This document shows positions 40,694 through 49,106 of a stretch of DNA of 64,000 nucleotides, piece by piece. The notes below the pieces were generated by a model. The model searched no databases and had not been told where the DNA came from. It worked only from the letters and a program-made list of their open reading frames with translations. This stretch comes from Secundilactobacillus silagincola (lineage in GTDB: Bacteria; Bacillota; Bacilli; Lactobacillales; Lactobacillaceae), in the NCBI RefSeq assembly GCF_002583405.1, contig NZ_BCMJ01000010.1:1-64000 (forward strand), in the 5' to 3' direction. Positions within the stretch are counted from its first letter, which is position 1, and each line of letters starts with the position of its first letter. Both the position numbers and the translations under genes were made by a program.

Positions 40694-41164
40694 TTAATTA
40701 TCTTTTGAATCTTTGGGCTTTTTTTCCAAATTGGCTGCTTCGCTAAAGGCACGAATAAACTGCAACAAATCCATTGCCCGATCCTCACCAAATATATCGA
40801 TCCAGCCATTGAACCGGTCCGCGGCTGCCTTTGCTAATATCTCTTCAATCTGTTGACCGCGCGGGGTCAAGTGCAAAAACTGCCTACGATGATCCTTGTC
40901 ATCGCGTTGCTGATATATGTAATCTAGTTTCAATAAAACTTTAATCTGACGAGAAATAGCGCTGCGCGTTACCCCTCGTTTATCAGCGATACGTGCCAAG
41001 GTAACGTGAGATTGTTTAGCGATATCATGCATAATGAGGTACTGTTCAAACGACAAGTTATACTTCATCCCCGGCTCTGATACAAATGAATCAAGATATT
41101 TAAGTGACTTCATATAGACATCAATGTATTCATCTAGTAATTGTGTTCGTTCCATATTTTTCAC
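40694..41164 (-). CDS. MarR-family transcriptional regulator
   Basis: 156-residue winged-helix regulator with the DNA-binding core TLARIADKRGVTRSAISRQI and wing DDKDHRRQFL. Next to an Ohr-like gene it resembles OhrR, but it has no cysteine at all, so it cannot sense peroxide by thiol oxidation. The first codon is GTG; an in-frame ATG three codons later is possible. Target unknown. Confidence 0.85.
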   Translation of the reverse strand: MKNMERTQLLDEYIDVYMKSLKYLDSFVSEPGMKYNLSFEQYLIMHDIAKQSHVTLARIADKRGVTRSAISRQIKVLLKLDYIYQQRDDKDHRRQFLHLTPRGQQIEEILAKAAADRFNGWIDIFGEDRAMDLLQFIRAFSEAANLEKKPKDSKDN

Positions 41165-41313
41165 TCTAACCTATATAGCTTTCCTAGCATTAGCTTATCA
41201 TTATCCACAGTAAATTACCACATGTAAGCGATAATACTAGGCTCCCAACACTTAACATAACACGCTGTGCAGAATAGAATACGCCATAACTGCTTACCAA
41301 AACGTCGCCTCAG

Positions 41314-41342
41314 TTTAACCGATAACAAAAAGAGTGTAAAAT
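41314..41342 (+). promoter_or_regulatory. Promoter of the LicD-like gene
   Basis: TTTAAC (41314-41319), 17-nt spacer, TAAAAT (41337-41342). A start near 41349 leaves a leader of about 24 nt to the proposed ATC start. Confidence 0.5.
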
Positions 41343-41372
41343 TAAGCCAATATCAAAAAGGGGGCAAAGCTT

Positions 41373-42185
41373 ATCGATTTAGTTGATCGAATTCACCAAG
41401 TTGAACTAGGAAACCTCGCAAAAATCATTTCACTCTGCGACCAGCTATCTCTCAACTATTTCTTGATTGGTGGCTCTTTATTAGGTGCCATTCGTCACCA
41501 AGGATTTATCCCCTGGGATGACGATATGGATATTGGGATGACCCGTGCTGACTACGAGAAATTTGCCAAGTACGCGCCAGAAAAATTAGGCCACGACCAT
41601 TATTTTCTGCAAACTGCCTACTCAGATGATAGCTACGGCTTCAGTTATATGAAACTGTTAGATCGATTTACTTATATAGAAGAAAAGGGCAACGTGAACA
41701 ATGCGCGAAAAGGCGTTTTTATTGATATCTTTCCATTCGATCGGATTCCGGATGAACCTTCTCAAAGGCGTAGTCAATTTGCTAGATTTAAGCTGCTAGA
41801 CAGCCGCATCATTTTAAAAGCGGGTTACGGATTGATTGAAAACCCTTTGCGTCGGCATAAGCCAGATCCCGGACCCGATAAAGTTGAAGATTTAACTCAA
41901 TTAAAACGCGAACGAGAAGACGTCATGCGCCTGTATGATCATGATCAGTTTAACTTCTACAAAAACTTACCTTCGCAGTACGGATACGATCATGAGATTC
42001 TTTCCGGCACTGAAATTAGTAACTTAACTAAGGTTCCGTTCGAATACCTACAAGTTAATGTACCAACGGCTTACGACTCAATTTTGACCCGTATGTACGG
42101 CGACTATATGAGCCTACCGCCTGAAAATCAGCGAACAGAGAAACATATCAGTAAGTTAATCATGGACAACCAAGTCTTTTATTAA
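41373..42185 (+). CDS. LicD-family nucleotidyl/phosphotransferase-like protein, probable ATC start
   Basis: LicD-type protein with the signature GGSLLGAIRHQGFIPWDDDM; relatives attach phosphocholine or other phospho-groups to wall polymers. The reading frame is open from 41346, and family members have about 30 residues before the signature. No ATG, GTG or TTG exists in frame there: the first is TTG 41463, inside the signature (LIGGS) and without a ribosome site. GGGGG at 41360-41364 lies eight bases before ATC 41373, giving 270 residues beginning DLVDRIHQVE. Non-canonical initiation or a lost ATG is therefore likely. Followed by the polyphosphate operon after 24 bp. Confidence 0.7.
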   Translation: MDLVDRIHQVELGNLAKIISLCDQLSLNYFLIGGSLLGAIRHQGFIPWDDDMDIGMTRADYEKFAKYAPEKLGHDHYFLQTAYSDDSYGFSYMKLLDRFTYIEEKGNVNNARKGVFIDIFPFDRIPDEPSQRRSQFARFKLLDSRIILKAGYGLIENPLRRHKPDPGPDKVEDLTQLKREREDVMRLYDHDQFNFYKNLPSQYGYDHEILSGTEISNLTKVPFEYLQVNVPTAYDSILTRMYGDYMSLPPENQRTEKHISKLIMDNQVFY

Positions 42186-42209
42186 ATTTTTATTTTGGAG
42201 GCGATTACT

Positions 42210-43742
42210 TTGGCAAGCCATTACTTTGGTACAATGATTATCTCAGTACAGGGACTAGAGCTTCTTATTGTTGATCTGAAATCCCTTAAAACAATTGAGC
42301 GAGTCCACAAAGAGCTGCCGGTTGGAGACGATTTATACCGGCATCAACCCATTAAATTTGAATTGGTAAATCAAATGGCCACTTCGTTACGGGGCTTTTT
42401 GCAGTTGTTAAATGACTACCAGATTGAAGATTATAGACTATGGGGCAGCGAAGCCCTTTCAAAGGCAATTAACGCTGACTTCATCGCTGACCAAGTTTTC
42501 TTAAAAACTGGTCTTAAGTTAAACTGGCTCTCAATTAGTGAAGAAACCTACTACCGTAACCAAGCGGTTTTAGTCGACCTACGGCAAAAGAAAATCTCAA
42601 CCAGTCAGGATTTAACTTACTTAATAGGTATTAATTCCGGCAATACAACAATAACTGAGTTCAATCACTTATCTTTTATCTATTCCAGTTATTATTCACT
42701 AGGACCCGTTCGGATTGCTGAAGATCTGCAGAGTTTGCGTCAAAGTGCACCAAATTCTGTGGAAGTTCTGAGTGATTATATTGATAGTAAGCTTTCAGAT
42801 TACAAGCGTTTACTCCCGCAAGAAGCTATTGATGGTCCAAGTGAACTAATTTTACTCAGTTCGATGCCCTTAAGCCAATTAACTGTGGTAAACGATCAAC
42901 AGCATACGCTAACGGCGGATCAATTCGAAACTATTTTCGATCACGTCATCGATGCCTCAGATCAATTTTTAATCGAGGAATACGGCGTAAAGGAATCAGA
43001 AATTCCGTTGCTGCTACCCGAACTCTTATTGGTCCGTAAACTGATGCACCTCACAAAAGCCACTTCATTGCACTTTTCCCGTAATACCGTACTAGACGGA
43101 CTGGCGATTAACGAGGCCGTCCGTAGTGGCTACAGCAAGTATGATTTTTCTGAACAGACCATTACTGCTGCCTCTAATATGGCGAATCATTACCGGGTAG
43201 AACCTGTCCATCGTGAGCTGGTTACCAAGTTTGCCTTGCACCTTTTTGATCAGTTAAAACCGATTCATCAACTCACGACCCGCGACCGCCTATTATTGCA
43301 AGTTGCTTCAATTTTACACGACGTCGGTGCCTACATTGCCGCTCATGAACATTACTTACACTCGGACTATATCATTCGTCATACCAGTATCACGGGTCTA
43401 TCCGTTCACGAACGTCAAATCATTGCTGCCATCGCACGTTACCATAGCTCTACCACCCCTAGTGAAGATCTCAGCCACTTTCAGCAACTGGATACCGGTG
43501 AACGATTACTGGTTGCTAAGCTAGCGGCAATCCTGCGGCTGGCGGATGCCCTAGATGATGATCGACAGCAAAAGATTAGCCGCATTTCGGTTTCAATTAA
43601 ATCCCCAGAACTAGTCATCACGGTTTATAGTAATGAAAACTTATCATTTGAAAACTGGGAATTTTCATATAAGAGTCAGTTTTTTGAGGAGACATTTGGC
43701 TTGAAACCGAGACTAAAGCAAAGGAGCGTGACTTCAAAATGA
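42210..43742 (+). CDS. Exopolyphosphatase-like protein with C-terminal HD domain
   Basis: 510 residues. An N-terminal Ppx/GppA actin-like ATPase fold (about 1-300, degenerate in its first phosphate motif compared with the downstream ppx) joins an HD domain with ILHDVGAYI and later conserved His/Asp residues (about 310-500). Start is TTG 42210, eight bases after GGAGG. Overlaps ppk by 4 bp. Probably degrades or senses polyphosphate or (p)ppGpp; activity is inference. Confidence 0.82.
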   Translation: MASHYFGTMIISVQGLELLIVDLKSLKTIERVHKELPVGDDLYRHQPIKFELVNQMATSLRGFLQLLNDYQIEDYRLWGSEALSKAINADFIADQVFLKTGLKLNWLSISEETYYRNQAVLVDLRQKKISTSQDLTYLIGINSGNTTITEFNHLSFIYSSYYSLGPVRIAEDLQSLRQSAPNSVEVLSDYIDSKLSDYKRLLPQEAIDGPSELILLSSMPLSQLTVVNDQQHTLTADQFETIFDHVIDASDQFLIEEYGVKESEIPLLLPELLLVRKLMHLTKATSLHFSRNTVLDGLAINEAVRSGYSKYDFSEQTITAASNMANHYRVEPVHRELVTKFALHLFDQLKPIHQLTTRDRLLLQVASILHDVGAYIAAHEHYLHSDYIIRHTSITGLSVHERQIIAAIARYHSSTTPSEDLSHFQQLDTGERLLVAKLAAILRLADALDDDRQQKISRISVSIKSPELVITVYSNENLSFENWEFSYKSQFFEETFGLKPRLKQRSVTSK

Positions 43743-45910
43743 GTGATAAGAAAAATTATAGCAACCCCGATTATTTTACCAACCGGGAATTAAGTTGGCT
43801 CGATTTTAACGATCGTGTGCTTGAGGAATCTCGGGATAAAGGCAACCCACTCCTTGAGCGATTAAAGTTCCTAAGTATTACCCAAAGTAACCTTGATGAA
43901 TTCTTTATGGTGCGAGTGGCTTCACTGGCTAAGCTAGCCGCGGTCAACTACCCCAAGCCTGATGCTTCAGGTATGACCGCAGAAGAACAATTACGAGCAG
44001 TAAACGTTCGCGCACATGAAATGCTGGTTAAACAGTACACAACGTTAAACCGCTCACTGATTCCTGCAGTTCAGCAAATTGGTGTCCACGTTAAAAAAGC
44101 AACTAATTTAACGGCTGAACAATTTCAGTTTATTAAGAGTTATTTCCATGACGAACTGTATCCGGTATTGACGCCAATGGCTGATGACAGTTCCAGACCT
44201 TTCCCGTTCATTGCCAACGACACACTCAATCTCGCCATCCAACTGACACCCCATGATGGTGACGGCCGGCTTTACGCTACCCTGCAGATTCCAGATGTCT
44301 TTCCGCGGGTAGTCCGGCTGCCTGGAGAAGAAAATGCGTTTATTTTAATTGAGGAAATCATCAAGACCTTTGTTGGTCAACTTTTCGTCAATTACAACGT
44401 TAAGGAAAGCGTGGTTTTCCGTGTTATTCGTGACATGGATTTGGACGTTGCTGAAGAAGATACCTCTGACTTATTAAAAGATGTTCAGCAACAATTAAAA
44501 CTACGGGAACACGGCAAAGTTATCCGTCTAGAAGTGGAAAATACCATTAGCAAAAAACTGTTAAAACGCTTAAATAAAGAACTGGATACCCCCGACTTCG
44601 CTGTTTACGAAACAAGTGGCCCAGTTGATTTAACCTACTTAAGCAAGCTAGTTAGTCAAATCATCAACCACGATGATCTGAAATACGCTAACTTTACCGC
44701 TTATCAGCCAAAAGAATTAGATCATAACCATGATATTTTTGCGGCTATTCGGCAACATGACTGGCTTATGCAGCACCCCTATGACAAGTTTGACCCAGTA
44801 GTAGAATTCATCCGTCAATCCGCAATCGACCCCAATACGTTGGCCATCAAAATGACGCTTTATCGCGTATCCGGTGATTCACCAATTATCCGTTATCTAG
44901 GTCGAGCTGCTCAAAACGGTAAACAAGTTACCGTTCTGGTTGAGGTCAAAGCACGGTTTGACGAGCAAAACAACGTCCACTGGGCCAGACAGCTTGAAAA
45001 AATGGGCTGTCACGTTATTTACGGTCTGATCGGACTAAAGACCCACTGCAAACTGTCTCTGGTTGTCCGACGTGAACAAGGCGGTATTCGTCGGTACATG
45101 CACATGGGTACCGGTAATTATAACGACGTCACGGCACATTTTTACACCGATATGGGGCTTTTCACTGTAAACCACGATATGGGGATCGATGCCACCAACA
45201 TCTTTAACATGCTATCTGGCTACTCCAAGCCACCCTACTTTCACCAGCTGCATATTAGTCCTGACGGTATCCGAGAATTTATTTACGATAAGTTAACACA
45301 GGCCGGTGATGCGGCTAAGAAAGGCGCCAATGTCACCGTTCGTATGAAAATGAACTCGCTGTCCGACCAAAAAATGATTGAGCACTTATACAAAGCTTCT
45401 CACTGCGGTGTTCACATTCAACTGATTATTCGTGGTATCTGCTGCCTCAGAACTGGCATTCCGGATATCAGTGAAAACATTACCGTCCACTCAATTGTCG
45501 GTCGTTTTCTGGAGCATAGTCGTATCTACAGTTTTGATATTGACGGTCAAAGGAGCGTCTATCTTTCCAGTGCTGATTTAATGACACGAAATTTGAATCG
45601 TCGGGTTGAATTACTTTTCCCAATATTACAACCTGATTTAGCCGACCGTGTTTTACAAATCTACGATACGATGTGGCATGATAACGTTAAAACACGGGTG
45701 ATGCAACCAGATGGCTCCTACACGCATATTGATCGTCGCGGATTAGTACCGCTTGAATCCCAAACAGCCTTTGCACAAGCCGCCACTCAGCATGTTCAGC
45801 AAGATCAAGCCGAAGCAGCAAAGACAGCACCAACCGAATTTCAACCCATGTTAAGTCCTGAAAACCAACCGAATCCTTTAAACTACGATGATGGGAGTGA
45901 ATCAGACTAA
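43739..45910 (+). CDS. ppk: Polyphosphate kinase
   Basis: PPK1, 723 residues: builds polyphosphate from ATP. N-terminal domain NRELSWLDFNDRVLEE, head domain, and two C-terminal phospholipase-D-like domains with HMGTGNYND and a second His motif in LEHSRIYSF. Overlaps both neighbours by 1-4 bp, so the three genes are tightly coupled. C-terminal 60 residues are polar and unconserved. Confidence 0.95.
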   Translation: MSDKKNYSNPDYFTNRELSWLDFNDRVLEESRDKGNPLLERLKFLSITQSNLDEFFMVRVASLAKLAAVNYPKPDASGMTAEEQLRAVNVRAHEMLVKQYTTLNRSLIPAVQQIGVHVKKATNLTAEQFQFIKSYFHDELYPVLTPMADDSSRPFPFIANDTLNLAIQLTPHDGDGRLYATLQIPDVFPRVVRLPGEENAFILIEEIIKTFVGQLFVNYNVKESVVFRVIRDMDLDVAEEDTSDLLKDVQQQLKLREHGKVIRLEVENTISKKLLKRLNKELDTPDFAVYETSGPVDLTYLSKLVSQIINHDDLKYANFTAYQPKELDHNHDIFAAIRQHDWLMQHPYDKFDPVVEFIRQSAIDPNTLAIKMTLYRVSGDSPIIRYLGRAAQNGKQVTVLVEVKARFDEQNNVHWARQLEKMGCHVIYGLIGLKTHCKLSLVVRREQGGIRRYMHMGTGNYNDVTAHFYTDMGLFTVNHDMGIDATNIFNMLSGYSKPPYFHQLHISPDGIREFIYDKLTQAGDAAKKGANVTVRMKMNSLSDQKMIEHLYKASHCGVHIQLIIRGICCLRTGIPDISENITVHSIVGRFLEHSRIYSFDIDGQRSVYLSSADLMTRNLNRRVELLFPILQPDLADRVLQIYDTMWHDNVKTRVMQPDGSYTHIDRRGLVPLESQTAFAQAATQHVQQDQAEAAKTAPTEFQPMLSPENQPNPLNYDDGSESD

Positions 45911-46893
45911 TGGAAAATTTTGCAGTGATTGACTTAGGATCAAACTCAGCGCGCATGACAATTACTCAAATTGACGATGACGGAACCTATTCCACAGTGA
46001 AACAAATGAAGGAATACGTCCGTCTCTCTGAAAACATGGGCGAAAAAAAAGTCCTGCAGCCCGAAGCAATTCAGCGCACGATGAATGCGCTACACGAATT
46101 CAAAGATGTCTACTCAAAGCTAAATAACGTCCATCTCAAGGCGGTTGCCACGGCTGCTACCCGTCAGGCCAGTAATCAAAAAAAGTTTCTGAAACGCGTT
46201 GAAACTGAGCTGGACATCAAGTTGGATGTTCTCCCGGGTACCATGGAAGCTTACTATGACTATCTTGGCGTGAGCGAAACGTTACCAGCGACTAACGCTG
46301 TTATTTTGGATACCGGTGGCGCTAGTTCAGAAATTGTTCTCGTTCAAAACGGTGCAATTAGTCATCTCATCAGCATCCCTCTTGGCAGCGTAAATTTAAC
46401 CCAGCAGTACCTCTCTACTGATCAAATTTCTGCCTCAAGTCTATTTGAAGTGATGACCTTTGTTAATGATGTCTACAGCAGTATCTGGTGGCTGCGTAAC
46501 GGCCTTAATTTACCCGTCATTGGTCTCGGCGGTAGCAACCGGACAATGGCCAAAATCAACCGTCGCTTTAATAATATCCTCAACTTTGAAGATATCCATG
46601 GTTATCGACTGAGCCGCCATTCCGTTGATGATACCTTCTCCAGGATCGTTAGCCAAGACTTAGAAGGCCGAAAAGCAATCCCTGGGCTCAATAAAGACCG
46701 AGCCGACATCATTGTTGGCGGATTGATTCCATTGACCTTATTGATGCGTTATCTTGATTCTGATCGCATCACCTTTTCTAACAGCGGTTTACGCGAAGGT
46801 ATTTTATTTGAACACTTAAAAGAACTACAGTTACACAACGTCCATGAAAAAGCAGCGATGACTCTAAACCGTTTCACAACTGACGAAGCGTGA
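45910..46893 (+). CDS. ppx: Exopolyphosphatase (Ppx/GppA family)
   Basis: 327 residues with intact phosphate motifs IDLGSNSARM near the N terminus and DTGGASSEI mid-protein. Without an HD domain it is the short form. It would release phosphate from polyphosphate ends or hydrolyse pppGpp. Third gene of the Ppx(HD)-ppk-ppx operon, followed by a terminator. Confidence 0.92.
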   Translation: MENFAVIDLGSNSARMTITQIDDDGTYSTVKQMKEYVRLSENMGEKKVLQPEAIQRTMNALHEFKDVYSKLNNVHLKAVATAATRQASNQKKFLKRVETELDIKLDVLPGTMEAYYDYLGVSETLPATNAVILDTGGASSEIVLVQNGAISHLISIPLGSVNLTQQYLSTDQISASSLFEVMTFVNDVYSSIWWLRNGLNLPVIGLGGSNRTMAKINRRFNNILNFEDIHGYRLSRHSVDDTFSRIVSQDLEGRKAIPGLNKDRADIIVGGLIPLTLLMRYLDSDRITFSNSGLREGILFEHLKELQLHNVHEKAAMTLNRFTTDEA

Positions 46894-46929
46894 AAACCGC
46901 ACCAAAAGTGATCGATTCAGAATGACGAC

Positions 46930-46976
46930 AAAAAAATCTGGCAACCAGTTAAGTTAACTGATTGCCAGATTTTTTA
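46930..46976. terminator. Bidirectional terminator after ppx / tRNA-Asn
   Basis: 22-nt near-perfect inverted repeat (AAAAAATCTGGCAACCAGTT and complement) with A/T runs on both sides. Confidence 0.85.
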
Positions 46977-47014
46977 TTAGGCTTAAATAATTTCACCCAT
47001 CGATTTAAAACATA

Positions 47015-47086
47015 CTGCCCCGGCTGGGCTCGAACCAGCGACCTCTTGATTAACAGTCAATTATTCTACCACTGAACTACGGGGCA
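47015..47086 (-). tRNA. tRNA-Asn (anticodon GUU)
   Basis: 72-nt cloverleaf: acceptor TGCCCCG / CGGGGCA with discriminator G, D stem GTTC/GAAT region, anticodon loop CTGTTAA (GTT), T arm GCTGG-TTCGAGC-CCAGC. CCA is not encoded. Promoter TTGCAC, 17 nt, TATAAA lies at 47106-47134 on the minus strand. Confidence 0.93.
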
Positions 47087-47149
47087 ATAAAAACGCCATG
47101 AGTTATTTATACCATAACTTTCCACGACGTGCAATATTTTTTGCAAAAT

Positions 47150-47461
47150 TTACCCAATATGATTTTCTTTTAACACCATATTGACTTCATGCTGAATCTT
47201 TTCAGGTTTTTTCCATTCCTCAAAATGATCCATTGCCTCAGTTGGCATTTCATAATTTTCGTTGATATACTTCTCATATGCTTCAACGTGAGGAGAATGT
47301 GGAATATTCAATTGTAAAATTCGCACTTGTTTAATAAATCCACGTTCAGCTGCTAATTCAGCACGACCATTTTGCACCATATTACTGATTTCCATATACT
47401 TAGTGCCGTCCAGACGGGTAATTTCTTCGATGAGTGTAAACGTTTCGTGACTCTTCATCAA
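47150..47461 (-). CDS. Hypothetical protein, 103 aa
   Basis: Not recognised. Soluble, charged, helix-rich, with a C terminus rich in Glu and Lys. Starts TTG or the adjoining ATG after GAGAGGA. A likely promoter (TTTCAG, 17 nt, TAGAAT near 47490) precedes it. The tRNA-Asn gene lies 63 bp downstream. Confidence 0.6.
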   Translation of the reverse strand: MMKSHETFTLIEEITRLDGTKYMEISNMVQNGRAELAAERGFIKQVRILQLNIPHSPHVEAYEKYINENYEMPTEAMDHFEEWKKPEKIQHEVNMVLKENHIG

Positions 47462-47590
47462 TAATTGATTCCTCTCTCCACTTTTAATTGCTATACGATA
47501 TATTCTAACATAATCTCAAATACCCTGAAATCGATCAAAATTAGTGATGCTTATCCTTTGGTTCAGTGCGTCAATATTGCCTAATCGTGC

Positions 47591-47621
47591 GCTAAAGCTC
47601 AGATTCCGGAATTTTGTCACA
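47591..47621. repeat. Copy 2 of a short intergenic repeat
   Basis: GAATTTTGTCACA (47609-47621) is the exact reverse complement of 51324-51336, and GCTAAAGCTC (47591-47600) matches the complement of 51348-51357 with two differences. Confidence 0.45.
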
Positions 47622-47629
47622 CACGCATA

Positions 47630-47707
47630 CAAAAAGCCACTATCTGAGATAGTGGCGGCATAAGAGAGAAAGAGAATTGATTAGAAGGTAATTAATTCAT
47701 ACCTTAC
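47630..47707 (-). ncRNA. Predicted ~78-nt CcpA-controlled small RNA
   Basis: Intergenic minus-strand unit with its own consensus promoter and intrinsic terminator and no ORF with a ribosome site. From 5': hairpin AAGGTA / TACCTT (47685-47705), an unpaired CU-rich linker (47658-47684, containing TTCTCTTTCTCTCTTATGC), and terminator hairpin GCCACTAT / ATAGTGGC (47636-47656) with five T. The promoter -35 overlaps a perfect cre site. The linker is complementary to the glcU ribosome-binding region and nagB 3' UTR. It could instead be an attenuated leader of the 103-aa gene downstream, but that gene appears to have its own promoter. Confidence 0.65.
47631..47656 (-). terminator. Terminator of the predicted small RNA
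   Basis: GCCACTAT / ATAGTGGC stem (perfect 10-bp inverted repeat if the loop is minimal) followed by TTTTT on the minus strand. Confidence 0.75.
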
Positions 47708-47714
47708 AAGAAAT

Positions 47715-47743
47715 ACTATAAATCATAATGAAAGCGCTGTCAA
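47715..47743 (-). promoter_or_regulatory. Promoter of the predicted small RNA, overlapped by a cre site
   Basis: TTGACA (47738-47743), 17-nt spacer, TATAGT (47715-47720). On the plus strand 47728-47742 reads ATGAAAGCGCTGTCA, a perfect WTGNAANCGNWNNCW match that covers the -35 and half the spacer, so CcpA would block RNA polymerase. Confidence 0.75.
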
Positions 47744-47773
47744 CCTTTTCCAAATTTATTCTCCGTATTTATT

Positions 47774-47811
47774 AAAAAAAGCTTCAACCGTTTCACTGGA
47801 CGGTTGAAGCT
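47774..47811 (-). terminator. Terminator after tagH
   Basis: Minus strand: AGCTTCAACCG / CGGTTGAAGCT with 10-nt loop and seven T. Confidence 0.85.
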
Positions 47812-47937
47812 CTAAGAAAAACTAAATGTGAGAAATGCCCTTTTCGTTCAAAAACTAGTCAGGGGGTAAATAAATGGTTAGTTATACTATACCACATATT
47901 ATGAGAGAAACTCACATTTTTTAACTAAAAACTCATT

Positions 47938-49017
47938 TTATTTGTGTAAACTACCCGTTTTATCTACATGGCTCGTTGGATGAACTAACGTTGTCGGATT
48001 GGAAACCACTTCTGTCAACGAATGACCAGAAAGATTCGTCCAGCACGTAAAGACTAGCAGCAACAAAACGACCAGTGTAATTAACCGGCTGCTCAAGGAC
48101 ATTTTTTCACTAATAACGGAACCATAAAATTCCTTCTTAACCTTGGCTGGTACGTTTTGCTCGTCTGGATTCTGCTTCTGCCGTTCCTCGACTACGGACG
48201 CTTGATAAGCATCAATATCGAATTGCTTCTGGGCTTCCTTCATCTTCAACTGGAATTGTTTCTTTTCCTTTTTGTTTAAATCTTTAAACCACTTAACAAA
48301 TTGGCGATAATCCTTCACGATTGTTTCAGTATCACCGACTTCTTTTAAGTTACCGTAGTGAATCCAAGCAACCCGATCACACAGCATTTCGATTTGTTTC
48401 AATGAGTGACTGACAAAAATAATGGTTTTGCCTTCCGCTTTAAATTCGGAAATTTTGTCCACACACTTCTGATAAAAAGTATCGTCACCAACCGAAAGTG
48501 CTTCATCAATGATCAAAATGTCGGGATTCACATGTACAGCAATTGAGAAACCTAGCCGAGATTTCATCCCGCTTGAATAACTTTTAACGGGTTGATAAAG
48601 GAAATCACCAATATCAGCAAAGCTGACAATATCATCCATTAAGCCATCAATTTCTTCGTTGGTGAGCCCCTGCATCAAAGCTTTTAAACGAATGTTTTCG
48701 AGTCCCGTTAAATTACCACGTAAGCCTGCACCAATCGCAATTATTGAAGTATCTCCACGAACATCCACGATACCGGTTGTTTGGGGAATAATACCAGAAA
48801 TGATATTGGATAATGTCGATTTACCTGAGCCGTTAACACCAATTAAGCCCAGCGTCTCACCTGGCATAATTTTGAGGGAAATTCCCATAAGTGACCAAAA
48901 GTGTGGTACCGGTTTACGATTCAGTGCAAAAAAAGCGCGCAGTTTTTCCGACTGAGTTTTGAATAAATCATACTCTTTGGTGACATTTTGCACCATAATT
49001 TTATAATCAGTTGTCAT
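47938..49017 (-). CDS. tagH: Teichoic acid ABC transporter ATP-binding protein TagH
   Basis: 359 residues: ABC domain with Walker A GVNGSGKST, signature YSSGMKSRL and Walker B LIIDEALSVGDD, characteristic of polysaccharide/teichoic-acid exporters; then a charged helix, one transmembrane segment near residue 320 and a short outside tail. It exports wall teichoic acid with TagG, but no permease gene is adjacent. Neighbours are cell-wall hydrolases. Confidence 0.88.
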   Translation of the reverse strand: MTTDYKIMVQNVTKEYDLFKTQSEKLRAFFALNRKPVPHFWSLMGISLKIMPGETLGLIGVNGSGKSTLSNIISGIIPQTTGIVDVRGDTSIIAIGAGLRGNLTGLENIRLKALMQGLTNEEIDGLMDDIVSFADIGDFLYQPVKSYSSGMKSRLGFSIAVHVNPDILIIDEALSVGDDTFYQKCVDKISEFKAEGKTIIFVSHSLKQIEMLCDRVAWIHYGNLKEVGDTETIVKDYRQFVKWFKDLNKKEKKQFQLKMKEAQKQFDIDAYQASVVEERQKQNPDEQNVPAKVKKEFYGSVISEKMSLSSRLITLVVLLLLVFTCWTNLSGHSLTEVVSNPTTLVHPTSHVDKTGSLHK

Positions 49018-49106
49018 TTTTTAAATTCTTCCTAACATCTTTTTTCGATTTATAATGCCATAAACGCCATTATATCAGAGAACCTAACCCGTGTCTTGCT
49101 ACCTAG

